Shown here: positions 38,113-46,404 of the stretch, in pieces | Position numbering within the stretch: position 1 is the stretch's first letter | Layout of the letters: each line of letters opens with the position of its first letter | Source of the DNA: Fredinandcohnia quinoae | GTDB taxonomy: Bacteria > Bacillota > Bacilli > Bacillales > Bacillaceae_L | NCBI RefSeq assembly: GCF_022427965.1 | Contig: NZ_JAKTTI010000012.1 | Span: forward strand, 1 to 64,000 | Length of the DNA stretch: 64,000 bases | Reading direction: 5' to 3' | Made by a program: the position numbers and the translations under genes | The notes under the pieces: generated by a model | What the model was told of the DNA's origin: nothing | The model's database searches: none | Seen by the model: only the letters and a program-made list of their open reading frames with translations

Positions 38113-40497
38113 TTAGTTACGTAATGGTTTTCCTTTTACTAGCATGTGCTGCATTCTTTGTTGTGACTTTGGCTCGCCAACAAGGCTAAGGAATGCTTCA
38201 CGTTCTAGATCCAATAAGTATTGCTCATCAACCTCAGTTCCGTATGGTACATTTCCACCAGCAATTACCCATGCAAGCTTTTTCGCAATTTTTAAGTCAT
38301 GGTCTGAAATGAATCCGGAATATTTCATTGATTGTGCACCTAATAAAAGAGTCGCATATCCTGATTCCCCAACAACAGGTACCTTTTTACGGACTGGTGC
38401 TTTATAGCCATTCGTAGAAAGCGCTAACACTGCTTGTTTTGCATCATGGATCAAATGATCGCCATTAAAGCTAATGCCGTCTTCACGTGACAAGAAATTG
38501 TTCGTTCTAGCTTCATCTGCTGATGTTGAAACCTTTGCCATTGCAATTGTTTCGAAAACTTTATTTGCAACATTTTGAAGTTCAAAATCTACACCATTAG
38601 GTAATCCTTGAAGATGGTTGATATAAAGCTCTTTATTACCGCCCCCACCTGGGATTAAGCCTACACCAACTTCAACTAGACCCATATACGTCTCGCTTGA
38701 AGCTTGAACTTGTGCAGCTGGTAGACAGATTTCTGAACCACCACCAAGCGTCATTCCAAATGGTGCTGCAACAACTGGTTTTTCACTATACTTAATATTC
38801 ATCATCGCTTGTTGGAAGTGGCGAACAATCATCTCAATATCAAAATAATTATCGTCCTGTGCTTCCATTAGGATCATTGCAAGGTTTGCACCAACACAGA
38901 AGTTCTTTGCTTGGTTACCAATCACAAGTCCTTTATAATTACGACCAACTTCCTCAAGTGAGTAGTTAATCATTTGGATGATATCAATACCAATTGCATT
39001 ATTTGGTGATGTGAATTCTAAAAGGGCCACATCATCACCTAAGTCTATTAAACTAGCACCACTATTTTTCTTAATGACACCATTTGTTTCTTTTAAGCTC
39101 TTTATATTTATATTTTTTGGATTTACTGTTAATGCTTTATACTCACCATTGTGATAGAAAGAAACAGCTCCATTTTCTTTTTTATAAAATGATGTGTGAC
39201 CGTTTGCTAGCATTTCTTTAATCCATGCTGGTACACTCTTACCCTCTGTTTCCATTTTCTTAACGGATTTTTCAAGACCAATTGCATCCCATGTTTCAAA
39301 TGGTCCTAATTGCCAGCCAAAGCCCCATCTCATTGCTTCATCAATCGCAACGATATCATCAGCAATTTCACCAAGAAGATTTGCTGAATATAGAAGAGCT
39401 GGGCTTGTAATATTCCATAAAAGCTTTCCTGCACGATCTTCTGAATATAGAAGTGTTTTTAATTTATTTGGTAGTCCCTTTACTTGCTTAATTGCTTCAG
39501 TAGTTGGTGTTTTTAGCTTTTTACGTTCACCATACTCTAATGTATCAGGATTTAATTCTACTATTTCCTTACCTTGCTTAAGGAAAAAGCCTTGGCCTGA
39601 TTTACTACCTAACCAGCCTTTTTCTAACATCGTTTTCATGAAAGCTGGAACATCGAATACTTCTTTTTCTTCACCTTCAACTTGTTCAAATACATTTTTT
39701 GCAACATGAATGAATGTATCCAGTCCCACAACATCTAGTGTGCGGAATGTCGCACTTTTCGGACGGCCGATCATTGGACCAGTAACGGAATCAACCTCTC
39801 CAACGCTGTATCCACCTTTTAACATTTCTCTTACAGTAACAAGGAGACCATACGTACCAATGCGGTTTGCAATGAAGTTAGGCGTATCCTTTGCTTCAAC
39901 TACACCTTTACCAAGTACATCTTCCCCGAAAGTTTTTATAAATGAAAGAATCTCTGGGTCAGTCTTTTTAGTAGGTATTACTTCCAAAAGCTTTAGATAG
40001 CGTGGTGGATTGAAAAAATGTGTACCAAGGAAGTGCTTTTGGAAGTCTTCAGATCTTCCTTCAGCCATTGCCTCTACTGAAATCCCTGATGTATTTGAGC
40101 TTACAATGCTTCCTGGCTTTCTAACTGCATCAACTTGGCTAAATACCTTTTTCTTAATTTCAAGGTTTTCTACAACAACTTCTATAATCCAATCAACGTC
40201 AGCTAATTTTTCCATATCATCTTCAAAATTACCTGCAGTAAGAAGTGATAAATTAGATTTTGATGTAAGTGGTGCTGGTTTCTGTTTCAATAATTTTTGA
40301 AGGGCAGAGTTACTTAGACGATTTCTTACTTGTTTATCCTCTAATGTAAACCCTTTCTTTTTTTCGTCTTCTGATAATTCGCGTGGTACGATATCTAATA
40401 ATAGTGTTGGTATTCCAATGTTCGCTAAGTGTGCTGCTATACCTGATCCCATTACCCCTGAACCAAGGACTGCTGCCTTTTTAATGCTTTGGATCAT
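38113..40497 (-). CDS. fadN: 3-hydroxyacyl-CoA dehydrogenase / enoyl-CoA hydratase FadN (YusL)
   Basis: A 794-residue bifunctional beta-oxidation enzyme. N-terminal NAD-binding domain begins AVLGSGVMGSGIAAHLANIG, with GTHFFNPPRYLKLLEV and the C-terminal 3HCDH helices after it (to about 420). The enoyl-CoA hydratase/isomerase half follows, with FTSPNNAIGIDI, NFCVGANLAMIL and FGMTLGGGSEICL. This domain order (dehydrogenase then hydratase) is that of B. subtilis YusL and the reverse of E. coli FadB. GGGGG lies about 10 bases before the ATG. It is the first gene of the unit. Confidence 0.95.
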   Translation of the reverse strand: MIQSIKKAAVLGSGVMGSGIAAHLANIGIPTLLLDIVPRELSEDEKKKGFTLEDKQVRNRLSNSALQKLLKQKPAPLTSKSNLSLLTAGNFEDDMEKLADVDWIIEVVVENLEIKKKVFSQVDAVRKPGSIVSSNTSGISVEAMAEGRSEDFQKHFLGTHFFNPPRYLKLLEVIPTKKTDPEILSFIKTFGEDVLGKGVVEAKDTPNFIANRIGTYGLLVTVREMLKGGYSVGEVDSVTGPMIGRPKSATFRTLDVVGLDTFIHVAKNVFEQVEGEEKEVFDVPAFMKTMLEKGWLGSKSGQGFFLKQGKEIVELNPDTLEYGERKKLKTPTTEAIKQVKGLPNKLKTLLYSEDRAGKLLWNITSPALLYSANLLGEIADDIVAIDEAMRWGFGWQLGPFETWDAIGLEKSVKKMETEGKSVPAWIKEMLANGHTSFYKKENGAVSFYHNGEYKALTVNPKNINIKSLKETNGVIKKNSGASLIDLGDDVALLEFTSPNNAIGIDIIQMINYSLEEVGRNYKGLVIGNQAKNFCVGANLAMILMEAQDDNYFDIEMIVRHFQQAMMNIKYSEKPVVAAPFGMTLGGGSEICLPAAQVQASSETYMGLVEVGVGLIPGGGGNKELYINHLQGLPNGVDFELQNVANKVFETIAMAKVSTSADEARTNNFLSREDGISFNGDHLIHDAKQAVLALSTNGYKAPVRKKVPVVGESGYATLLLGAQSMKYSGFISDHDLKIAKKLAWVIAGGNVPYGTEVDEQYLLDLEREAFLSLVGEPKSQQRMQHMLVKGKPLRN

Positions 40498-40524
40498 TCA
40501 CAGTTTCCCCCTTTGACCTTTTTT

Positions 40525-40542
40525 TGAATGAACACTCATTCA
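40525..40542. promoter_or_regulatory. FadR (YsiA)-type operator upstream of fadN
   Basis: TGAATGAACACTCATTCA is a perfect 7-bp inverted repeat (TGAATGA / TCATTCA) with a 4-base centre, 28-45 bases before the fadN start. It matches the known Bacillus FadR operator, whose repressor releases DNA when bound by long-chain acyl-CoA. No fadR gene is in this window. Confidence 0.85.
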
Positions 40543-40696
40543 TTTTCATGCCAAAAAAAATGAGCTCCTATGTATTTAAATATAAAGCAATATTTAAATT
40601 TTCGCAATATATTAAGAAAACTATTTTGCTTTTTTCTTTTAATTCAGAATGGAAATACTCCATAAAGGTGACTATAAGAGATGGAGGTGACACTAG

Positions 40697-40846
40697 ATGC
40701 CAAAACGTGAGAAAAACCCATCAAAAGCTGGTGTTAGTGCTGCAAGTGTAAAAGGAAATGCTGGTCCTAAGTATGCTCAAACCGGCGGAAAAACGCAAAC
40801 CACCAATCAACAATACGGTGCAGAAAATACACAGGACAACGAATAA
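40697..40846 (+). CDS. yuzL: YuzL family small protein
   Basis: A 49-residue basic, hydrophilic protein beginning MPKREKNPSKAGVSAASVKG, which matches the YuzL family, a short protein of unknown function found in Bacillus species. GGAGGT lies 8 bases before the ATG. It is the first of three plus-strand genes that end with CotF-like coat proteins, so a spore role is possible. It falls below the size used by most gene callers. Confidence 0.85.
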   Translation: MPKREKNPSKAGVSAASVKGNAGPKYAQTGGKTQTTNQQYGAENTQDNE

Positions 40847-40871
40847 CAAGATAAAATTTAGGAGGGGTATT

Positions 40872-41183
40872 ATGCAACAGCAACAACCATTATATACTGC
40901 TCAAGGTCAACAGATGCCACAAGCTCCAGCTGTAATTACGTCAAAGGATTTATTATATTTAACCGATATGATGTCATGGAATCTAATTGCACTTAAAAAG
41001 GCACATTTTTTTGCTAGTCAATGCCAGATTCAAGAAATATCACAAGCGTTAGAAAAAGTATGCCAGATGCACCAGCGTCACTATAAGCAAATATTAGCCC
41101 ATATGGAAAAGCACACAAATCAGGCACCTCAACCACCAAGCCAAATGCAACAACAACAAATGCAGCAAAATCAAATGCAATAG
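40872..41183 (+). CDS. yusN: CotF-like spore coat protein (YusN type)
   Basis: A 103-residue protein with a helical CotF-type core (ITSKDLLYLTDMMSWNLIALKKAHFF... ) and a C-terminal Gln/Met-rich low-complexity tail. The start ATG at 40872 follows GGAGGGG by 5-6 bases; frame extension upstream is not real because it overlaps yuzL. The neighbour 41199-41552 is a second member, 15 bases downstream. Confidence 0.82.
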   Translation: MQQQQPLYTAQGQQMPQAPAVITSKDLLYLTDMMSWNLIALKKAHFFASQCQIQEISQALEKVCQMHQRHYKQILAHMEKHTNQAPQPPSQMQQQQMQQNQMQ

Positions 41184-41198
41184 AGAGGAGTTAATTAT

Positions 41199-41552
41199 AT
41201 GAATATGCAGCAAAATCAAAATGCTAATCAAGTAAAGAACCCAAAAATGACTGTCCCTAAAACACCACAAATGAATGATCGTGATTTTTTAAATGACATG
41301 CTTGCTACTGAAAAATATATGACAGATGCATATTGTACAGCATTAAATGAAGCAAGCCACGAAGGACTTTATAAGGATATCCAAGCCATTTTTAACGAAA
41401 CACAAAATTGTCAACGTGAATTGTATAACCTAATGTTCAAAAATGGCTGGTACAAGCTAGAAGAAGAAAACCAACAAAAAGTTCAACAAAAGCTACAACA
41501 ATTTTATAATTATACAACTACTCAGTTCCCAACCCATAATACTATTCAATAA
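41199..41552 (+). CDS. CotF-like spore coat protein
   Basis: A 117-residue CotF-family protein: NDRDFLNDMLATEKYMTDAY is the signature of the family, followed by a second helix pair (HEGLYKDIQAIFNETQNCQRE). The family packs as four-helix bundles in the spore coat. GAGGAG precedes the ATG by 8-9 bases. Similar Gln-rich composition to its neighbour suggests the two were produced by duplication. Confidence 0.87.
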   Translation: MNMQQNQNANQVKNPKMTVPKTPQMNDRDFLNDMLATEKYMTDAYCTALNEASHEGLYKDIQAIFNETQNCQRELYNLMFKNGWYKLEEENQQKVQQKLQQFYNYTTTQFPTHNTIQ

Positions 41553-41559
41553 AGATTAA

Positions 41560-41592
41560 AGAGATGAAACTCTTCATATAAGTTTCATCTCT
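41560..41592 (+). terminator. Bidirectional terminator between cotF-like gene and yusU
   Basis: Twelve-base perfect arms AGAGATGAAACT / AGTTTCATCTCT with a 9-base loop, between two convergent genes. The T-rich tail is weak on both sides, so its strength is uncertain. Confidence 0.75.
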
Positions 41593-41840
41593 TACTTATT
41601 TTTCTCACGGTGCTCTACATTTAGTCTTTTTATCTCACCAATGATTTCTTTCATACCATCCTTAGCCTCTGGGTACATTTCATTCCAATGCTTAGCGAGT
41701 GGAGGCATTGATTTCGAAATATGAGTATAAAGTGACCAAATCTTTACTTTTTCCTTTAATTCATCAGTACTTTCACCAAGTAATAATTCAGTATATTTTT
41801 CTAGTAATCCATCAAATTGCTCGACTAGCTTTTGATCCAT
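41592..41840 (-). CDS. yusU: DUF2573 family protein YusU
   Basis: An 82-residue charged, helical protein that fits the YusU/DUF2573 family (LLGESTDELKEKVKIWSLYTHI). No function is known. It has a GGAGGAG site 9 bases before the ATG. Located downstream of the spore cluster in convergent orientation. Confidence 0.75.
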   Translation of the reverse strand: MDQKLVEQFDGLLEKYTELLLGESTDELKEKVKIWSLYTHISKSMPPLAKHWNEMYPEAKDGMKEIIGEIKRLNVEHREKNK

Positions 41841-41873
41841 CGCTCGCTCTCCTCCCCCTATTTACTACCTACA

Positions 41874-42824
41874 TCAATTCTCTCTTACCTTTTCTAAAAC
41901 AAGTTGAGCATCATAACCCACTTTGAAGTTAAATATTTCAGCCGGCATTCCTTCTATCGCATGAACCAGGCTTGATATTAAAGTCATATTCCCCGAAGTT
42001 TCTGCCTGAATTGGCTCAATCTTTTCACCTAATTTCCCACCCTCAAGCTGAGACCAGTTCACAAGAGATAAAGTCCCCTCAGTACCATATATCGTATAGG
42101 CAATTCTCTCTTCGCCTGCAATTTTACTTATTCCATTAATAGTAAATGGTGTACCATCACATATCTCTAAATTGGCAATTACACCCGTTTCACATTTTTC
42201 ACGATTCTCCGGCAATTCTAACTGACTATGAAGATATGTAATATTTCCAAAAAGCCGATTTGTTAATTGGATAAAATGTACCCCAACCTCTAGAACAAAT
42301 CCACCCTGTTCGCGTTCTCCAACCCATTCATTCCTTTGCCAAGGTCTTGGCCATTCTGGAAAGTGCATTGTTAGTTCAACCCTACGTAAGTCACCTATAT
42401 ACTTATCTTTTAAAAGCTTCTCAAGTGTGAATACCTCTGGGCTGTAATTAAGAGGAAAATTCATTGCATGGATAATCCCTGCGGTCTCTGCTCTTTCCAT
42501 CATTTCCCTCGCTTCACTTACAGAATTAGCTAACGGTTTTTCACAAAGAACATGGATTCCCTTTTCAATCACATCTAATACAATTTTATGGTGAAACTTT
42601 GGTGGAACGGCTACGTATACAATATCTAAAGCTTGTTGCTCAAGCATTTCAAGATGATTGTTGTACCAACTAATTCCACCTAATTTTCCAGCCACTTCTT
42701 TCGCACGGCTTGAATTCGTATCAACTACCGCCATAACAGCAGTCTTTTCATGTGCTGTAAAGCCTTTAATAAGCCTCTCTCCTATAGCACCAAGGCCAAT
42801 AACGCCAACCCTAATCTTTTTCAA
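41874..42824 (-). CDS. Gfo/Idh/MocA family oxidoreductase
   Basis: A 316-residue NAD(P)-dependent oxidoreductase. N-terminal Rossmann motif VGVIGLGAIGERL, then CEKPLANSV with the conserved EKP lysine, and HFIQLTNRLFG in the C-terminal domain. Substrate unknown; typical substrates of the family are sugars and inositols. AGGGGGAG stands about 10 bases before a TTG at 42824, which is taken as the start; an ATG ten codons earlier would place that sequence inside the gene. Confidence 0.82.
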   Translation of the reverse strand: MKKIRVGVIGLGAIGERLIKGFTAHEKTAVMAVVDTNSSRAKEVAGKLGGISWYNNHLEMLEQQALDIVYVAVPPKFHHKIVLDVIEKGIHVLCEKPLANSVSEAREMMERAETAGIIHAMNFPLNYSPEVFTLEKLLKDKYIGDLRRVELTMHFPEWPRPWQRNEWVGEREQGGFVLEVGVHFIQLTNRLFGNITYLHSQLELPENREKCETGVIANLEICDGTPFTINGISKIAGEERIAYTIYGTEGTLSLVNWSQLEGGKLGEKIEPIQAETSGNMTLISSLVHAIEGMPAEIFNFKVGYDAQLVLEKVREN

Positions 42825-42896
42825 ATTTTTCTCACTCCCCCTGATATTGTTCATATTGTATCGTGCAAATCCCCAATGGTGCTAGACACTTTAATT

Positions 42897-43652
42897 TTAC
42901 ACAAATGATTTTATGTCATAAATATTCCCGTTAATTAGAGCTTGGTTAAATATTAGGTCTAGGATGATTCCGGCTACATAATCTGGGGACCTTAGCATTC
43001 CCTTTTCATTAAACTCAATAAATTGATTGACATCAGTAAAATCTTCTTCATCTGTAGATCTTATTGTCTTTTGCATATCTGTATCCATCACACCAGGTGA
43101 GAAGGATATCATTGTTACTGGATTCTCCGTTACTTCTTGCTCAAGTCCGACAGATTTTGTAAACATATCCAGTCCAGCTTTTGAGCTTGAGTATGTGCTC
43201 CATCCATGTCTTGGATTATTCGCTGCCCCTGATGAAATATTAACAACTACTTTTTTAGTTGAAAAGGATGAAGTATGACGAATGAAATATGTACTCAAAA
43301 TCATTGGTGCAATAAGATTCACGTGAATATTTTCAGAGATTTCCCTTGTGTTAGCTTTACCTATCGGCTTAATCGGATCAATAACACCAGCATTATTGAT
43401 AAGATATATTCCTTCCGCACTAGAGAAATCAATTGAGGAGAAAATTCGCTCCATCACCTTTTCGATTTCCTCGTTTTTTTGGAGGTCACATGAAAAATAA
43501 TATAAATTGATCCCCTGACTACTCGCAAAATCCTTTAACTCATTATTTTGCTTTCTAGAAATACAAAAAATTGTATGATTTTTATGTAGTAATTGCTTAA
43601 CTAATGATTCTCCAAGACCTCGTGATGTTCCAGTTATAATAAAATATTTCAA
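42897..43652 (-). CDS. YueD-like short-chain dehydrogenase (benzil reductase type)
   Basis: A 251-residue SDR with TGTSRGLG cofactor motif, NNAG and the YSSSKAG catalytic Tyr-Lys. The sequence resembles the (S)-benzoin-forming benzil reductases such as YueD of Bacillus, which are NADPH-dependent; the natural substrate is unknown. GAGG lies 8 bases before a TTG at 43652, preferred to the GTG three codons upstream. Confidence 0.83.
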   Translation of the reverse strand: MKYFIITGTSRGLGESLVKQLLHKNHTIFCISRKQNNELKDFASSQGINLYYFSCDLQKNEEIEKVMERIFSSIDFSSAEGIYLINNAGVIDPIKPIGKANTREISENIHVNLIAPMILSTYFIRHTSSFSTKKVVVNISSGAANNPRHGWSTYSSSKAGLDMFTKSVGLEQEVTENPVTMISFSPGVMDTDMQKTIRSTDEEDFTDVNQFIEFNEKGMLRSPDYVAGIILDLIFNQALINGNIYDIKSFV

Positions 43653-43686
43653 ATAAGACACCTCTATTTAATTGATTGCATTCTTC

Positions 43687-44139
43687 CTATTTCCCTTTTA
43701 CAAGATTCACCAATGCTTTTACAAAAATATAACCATCAGATTCTTTTTCTTTAATCTTAAAAGGTATAATATTCACTCCTCCTACCCAAAGATTAAAAAG
43801 GATAAACAGCCTTAATGATGTTGTTTCTGTCAAACCTAAAATAGTCATTATGACAACAACTATTATATTAAGAATTGGACCAGATAGAGATATAACTCCC
43901 CTTTTCCATTCTTGCAATCTCCCTTGATACTCATTAGTAGAATAAGCCCCGATAAAATAAGCCAGCATGACATCTACTTTTGTTTCTTTCACATGGAAAT
44001 GAAAAAGTTTCGGTCCCGTTCCGAGCTGAATTTGACTCCCCTTGATTCCTAAAAACTTCGCCCCGGAAACATGGCCAACTTCATGAAGTAAGTTAGTTAG
44101 TGGTACAGATAGGAATAAAAACACGAAAAATATTAACAT
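43687..44139 (-). CDS. Small site-2-type (M50) metalloprotease
   Basis: A 150-residue membrane metallopeptidase with LLHEVGH (HExxH, H19/E20/H23) in the first helix and the third ligand region in KEKESDG near residue 132. Three to four membrane helices. This is a minimal M50 core without PDZ domain, as in SpoIVFB-like proteins, and its partner is unknown. It lies just downstream of the gerABC operon (73 bases), but the spacing does not show cotranscription. AGGGG precedes the ATG by 4-5 bases. Confidence 0.78.
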   Translation of the reverse strand: MLIFFVFLFLSVPLTNLLHEVGHVSGAKFLGIKGSQIQLGTGPKLFHFHVKETKVDVMLAYFIGAYSTNEYQGRLQEWKRGVISLSGPILNIIVVVIMTILGLTETTSLRLFILFNLWVGGVNIIPFKIKEKESDGYIFVKALVNLVKGK

Positions 44140-44212
44140 AATTCCCCTATTTTTTTCTTATTGGATTTTAATGAATAATTCTAATCTCCCTCTATGAAAT
44201 TGTACCACCACC

Positions 44213-45295
44213 TTATTCAATAATGCCAGTTTCCGTTAACACAACTTTTGCCTTCACATTGATTTCTATGTTCTGATAATCTTCTTCCCATTTCTTCGTA
44301 TCAAATTTTCGATCTCCAGTTTTAGCCATATAACCGATACCAACTGGATCAATATTTTCATTCTGAAAATTCTTTAGCATCTTTTCAGATTTCTGTTCAA
44401 TTGTCTCTTCAAGTTGATTAACAATTTTCTTAATAATTGGTTCAGTCGTTTGTATACCTGAAAATTCACTTAGAACGCCCTTATAGAAAATCGAAATATT
44501 CACCTTTGGTTCTCCACTTACCTCAGTCACCTTAATTAATCTACTCGACTCAATTCTTCTAATCGATGCATACTCATCTGAATCCTTTAAAAATAACGTA
44601 TATGATCCTTCACTAAAGTTTTCTACCATTGCTTTAAAGAAAAACATTTCCGTTTCTTTAAGTTCGGCTACCATTTTATTATCCTTAAAAAAAGCTAACC
44701 CATCAATCATTGCCTTATCTCCGATTAATTTAAGAATGGGCAAATACGGATCCATTCCGTCCGCATAATGGCGAAATAAAAACGTATGAAGATCTGACTC
44801 TGGTACATCACGGCGCTTTGTATTGTGTTCAATAATTCTCGATAGATATAAGCCTGTTCCACGGTTTCCTAAATGCTGTTCTAATAGTTTCCCTGCCTCA
44901 TCACGAACTACACCTAAATACACTTTTGCTCCAATGCTTGCATCCCGTTGAAGAGAATCTACATATTCAGTAATTCCTTTTTCTGCTAAATCCTCTCCAT
45001 AAAGAACTACCTTTAATGCACCAGTCACTAGCGGATCTGCCGATTTTTTTTGTAAGACATTCATGATTTCCTTTGCTAACACTGATTCCTGTGTAAATGA
45101 TTCATCGGAGATGCTTTTATCCCCTTTAAACACTGGAATTACCGCTGTGCCTTTAATTTTTCCCTCATCAACCTTATCAAAACCAATCGCCATCACAATA
45201 TTAACCTCATCAATTATTTCTTCCTCAACATTGCCAAAGGTGAGAGTTAAAATGAGCAGGATAACGACGCAAACAAAAATTAGGATTTTTTTCAT
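44213..45295 (-). CDS. Ger(x)C family germinant receptor C subunit
   Basis: A 360-residue protein of the GerC family, third gene of a gerA-gerB-gerC operon. Its N terminus is hydrophobic (ILIFVCVVILLILTLTFG), but the lipobox cysteine that normally follows (usually LxGC followed by WD) is absent: the sequence runs on as TFGNVEEEIIDEV. The family features IVMAIGFDK and RRDVPESDLHTF remain. It may be anchored by an uncleaved helix rather than by lipid. The ATGA overlap with gerB shows coupled translation. The symbol is left empty because the specific receptor is not identified. Confidence 0.9.
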   Translation of the reverse strand: MKKILIFVCVVILLILTLTFGNVEEEIIDEVNIVMAIGFDKVDEGKIKGTAVIPVFKGDKSISDESFTQESVLAKEIMNVLQKKSADPLVTGALKVVLYGEDLAEKGITEYVDSLQRDASIGAKVYLGVVRDEAGKLLEQHLGNRGTGLYLSRIIEHNTKRRDVPESDLHTFLFRHYADGMDPYLPILKLIGDKAMIDGLAFFKDNKMVAELKETEMFFFKAMVENFSEGSYTLFLKDSDEYASIRRIESSRLIKVTEVSGEPKVNISIFYKGVLSEFSGIQTTEPIIKKIVNQLEETIEQKSEKMLKNFQNENIDPVGIGYMAKTGDRKFDTKKWEEDYQNIEINVKAKVVLTETGIIE

Positions 45296-46380
45296 TTTTT
45301 ATCCCTCAATTTACGGATGATTAGTGTAAGTACAAAGAGAATTGGAATATAGAAAAAGATAAAATAAAAACCAAAGGTTGACATATAATCATTTAGCAAA
45401 CCAATGCTTTGTCTTGTTCTAAACAAACCTGTAATAATAAAAACAATGATCATGATCCCGATTAACGCTTTCTTTTGTCTTACTGCAAATACTCTCTTTA
45501 TCCCTCTACTTGAAGCCCAAAGTGTCAAACAGAGATTTGGTAGAATAACGAGTAACCATGTTGTAATACCAATATACTCAAACCTTTCAACAAAGGGCAT
45601 GACAACACTTTTAAACATAGCTAGAGTAGCCCATATTTGCTTATCTAGTTGTTTTTCACTAAAAAATACAAATGCTGTTAAACATACAACAAGGTATAGA
45701 ATGGTTGTCATAAAAGCCCCAAGATGTGCCCATTTCTTCGACTTCTGCGGATCCTTGATAAAAGGATAATATATTAAGATAACTTCAAAACCGATAATAC
45801 TTAAGCTCATATGTTTTGTAGCACTTACAATATCTTTTAATGAATGGGTCATCACAGGTAAAAGATTTCGTATATGTGCTGATTCCAATGGATATACAAT
45901 TAATAAAATGATATAAGATGGTAGGATAACACTAAAAAAACTTATTCCGGTTACTGTTCGAAAGCCACCTGCAATAATATAGTAGATAAGTAGCAGCATA
46001 TAAATGGAAAAAATCCATTTATTAAATTCCGGAAACATCCATACTTGTACCACCTCGATGAATGATCGTAGTACAGTTATTGACATTGTCACTAAGTAGA
46101 TGCAAAATACGACACTAATTAAGCCACCGATCCATTTTCCATAGACCTCTTTGTGGACTTCAACCAGATCCCCATTCGATTCTTCCAATATCCGATAAAT
46201 CATCCATAAAATAATATGTACTGCAATACCTACAATAATGATTGCAATCCAACTATCATAGCCTGCGGATTTTGCGATAATACGTTGAAAGCCTAAAATT
46301 CCAATACCGATTTGCATAGAATTGATTAAAAAAAATACCAAAAAGGGCGAAATTAAAAATTGTTCTTTAATCCTTTCCAT
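45292..46380 (-). CDS. GerB-type spore germination permease
   Basis: A 362-residue, ten-helix member of the GerB (spore permease) family, related to amino-acid permeases. It binds the germinant with the A and C subunits in the inner membrane of the spore. The N-terminal QFLISPFLVFFLINSMQIGI matches the start of the family. Start follows GGAG. gerC overlaps its end by 4 bases; gerA ends 25 bases upstream. Confidence 0.93.
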   Translation of the reverse strand: MERIKEQFLISPFLVFFLINSMQIGIGILGFQRIIAKSAGYDSWIAIIIVGIAVHIILWMIYRILEESNGDLVEVHKEVYGKWIGGLISVVFCIYLVTMSITVLRSFIEVVQVWMFPEFNKWIFSIYMLLLIYYIIAGGFRTVTGISFFSVILPSYIILLIVYPLESAHIRNLLPVMTHSLKDIVSATKHMSLSIIGFEVILIYYPFIKDPQKSKKWAHLGAFMTTILYLVVCLTAFVFFSEKQLDKQIWATLAMFKSVVMPFVERFEYIGITTWLLVILPNLCLTLWASSRGIKRVFAVRQKKALIGIMIIVFIITGLFRTRQSIGLLNDYMSTFGFYFIFFYIPILFVLTLIIRKLRDKK

Positions 46381-46404
46381 TGCAACATCTCCTTTGACGA
46401 TCGG

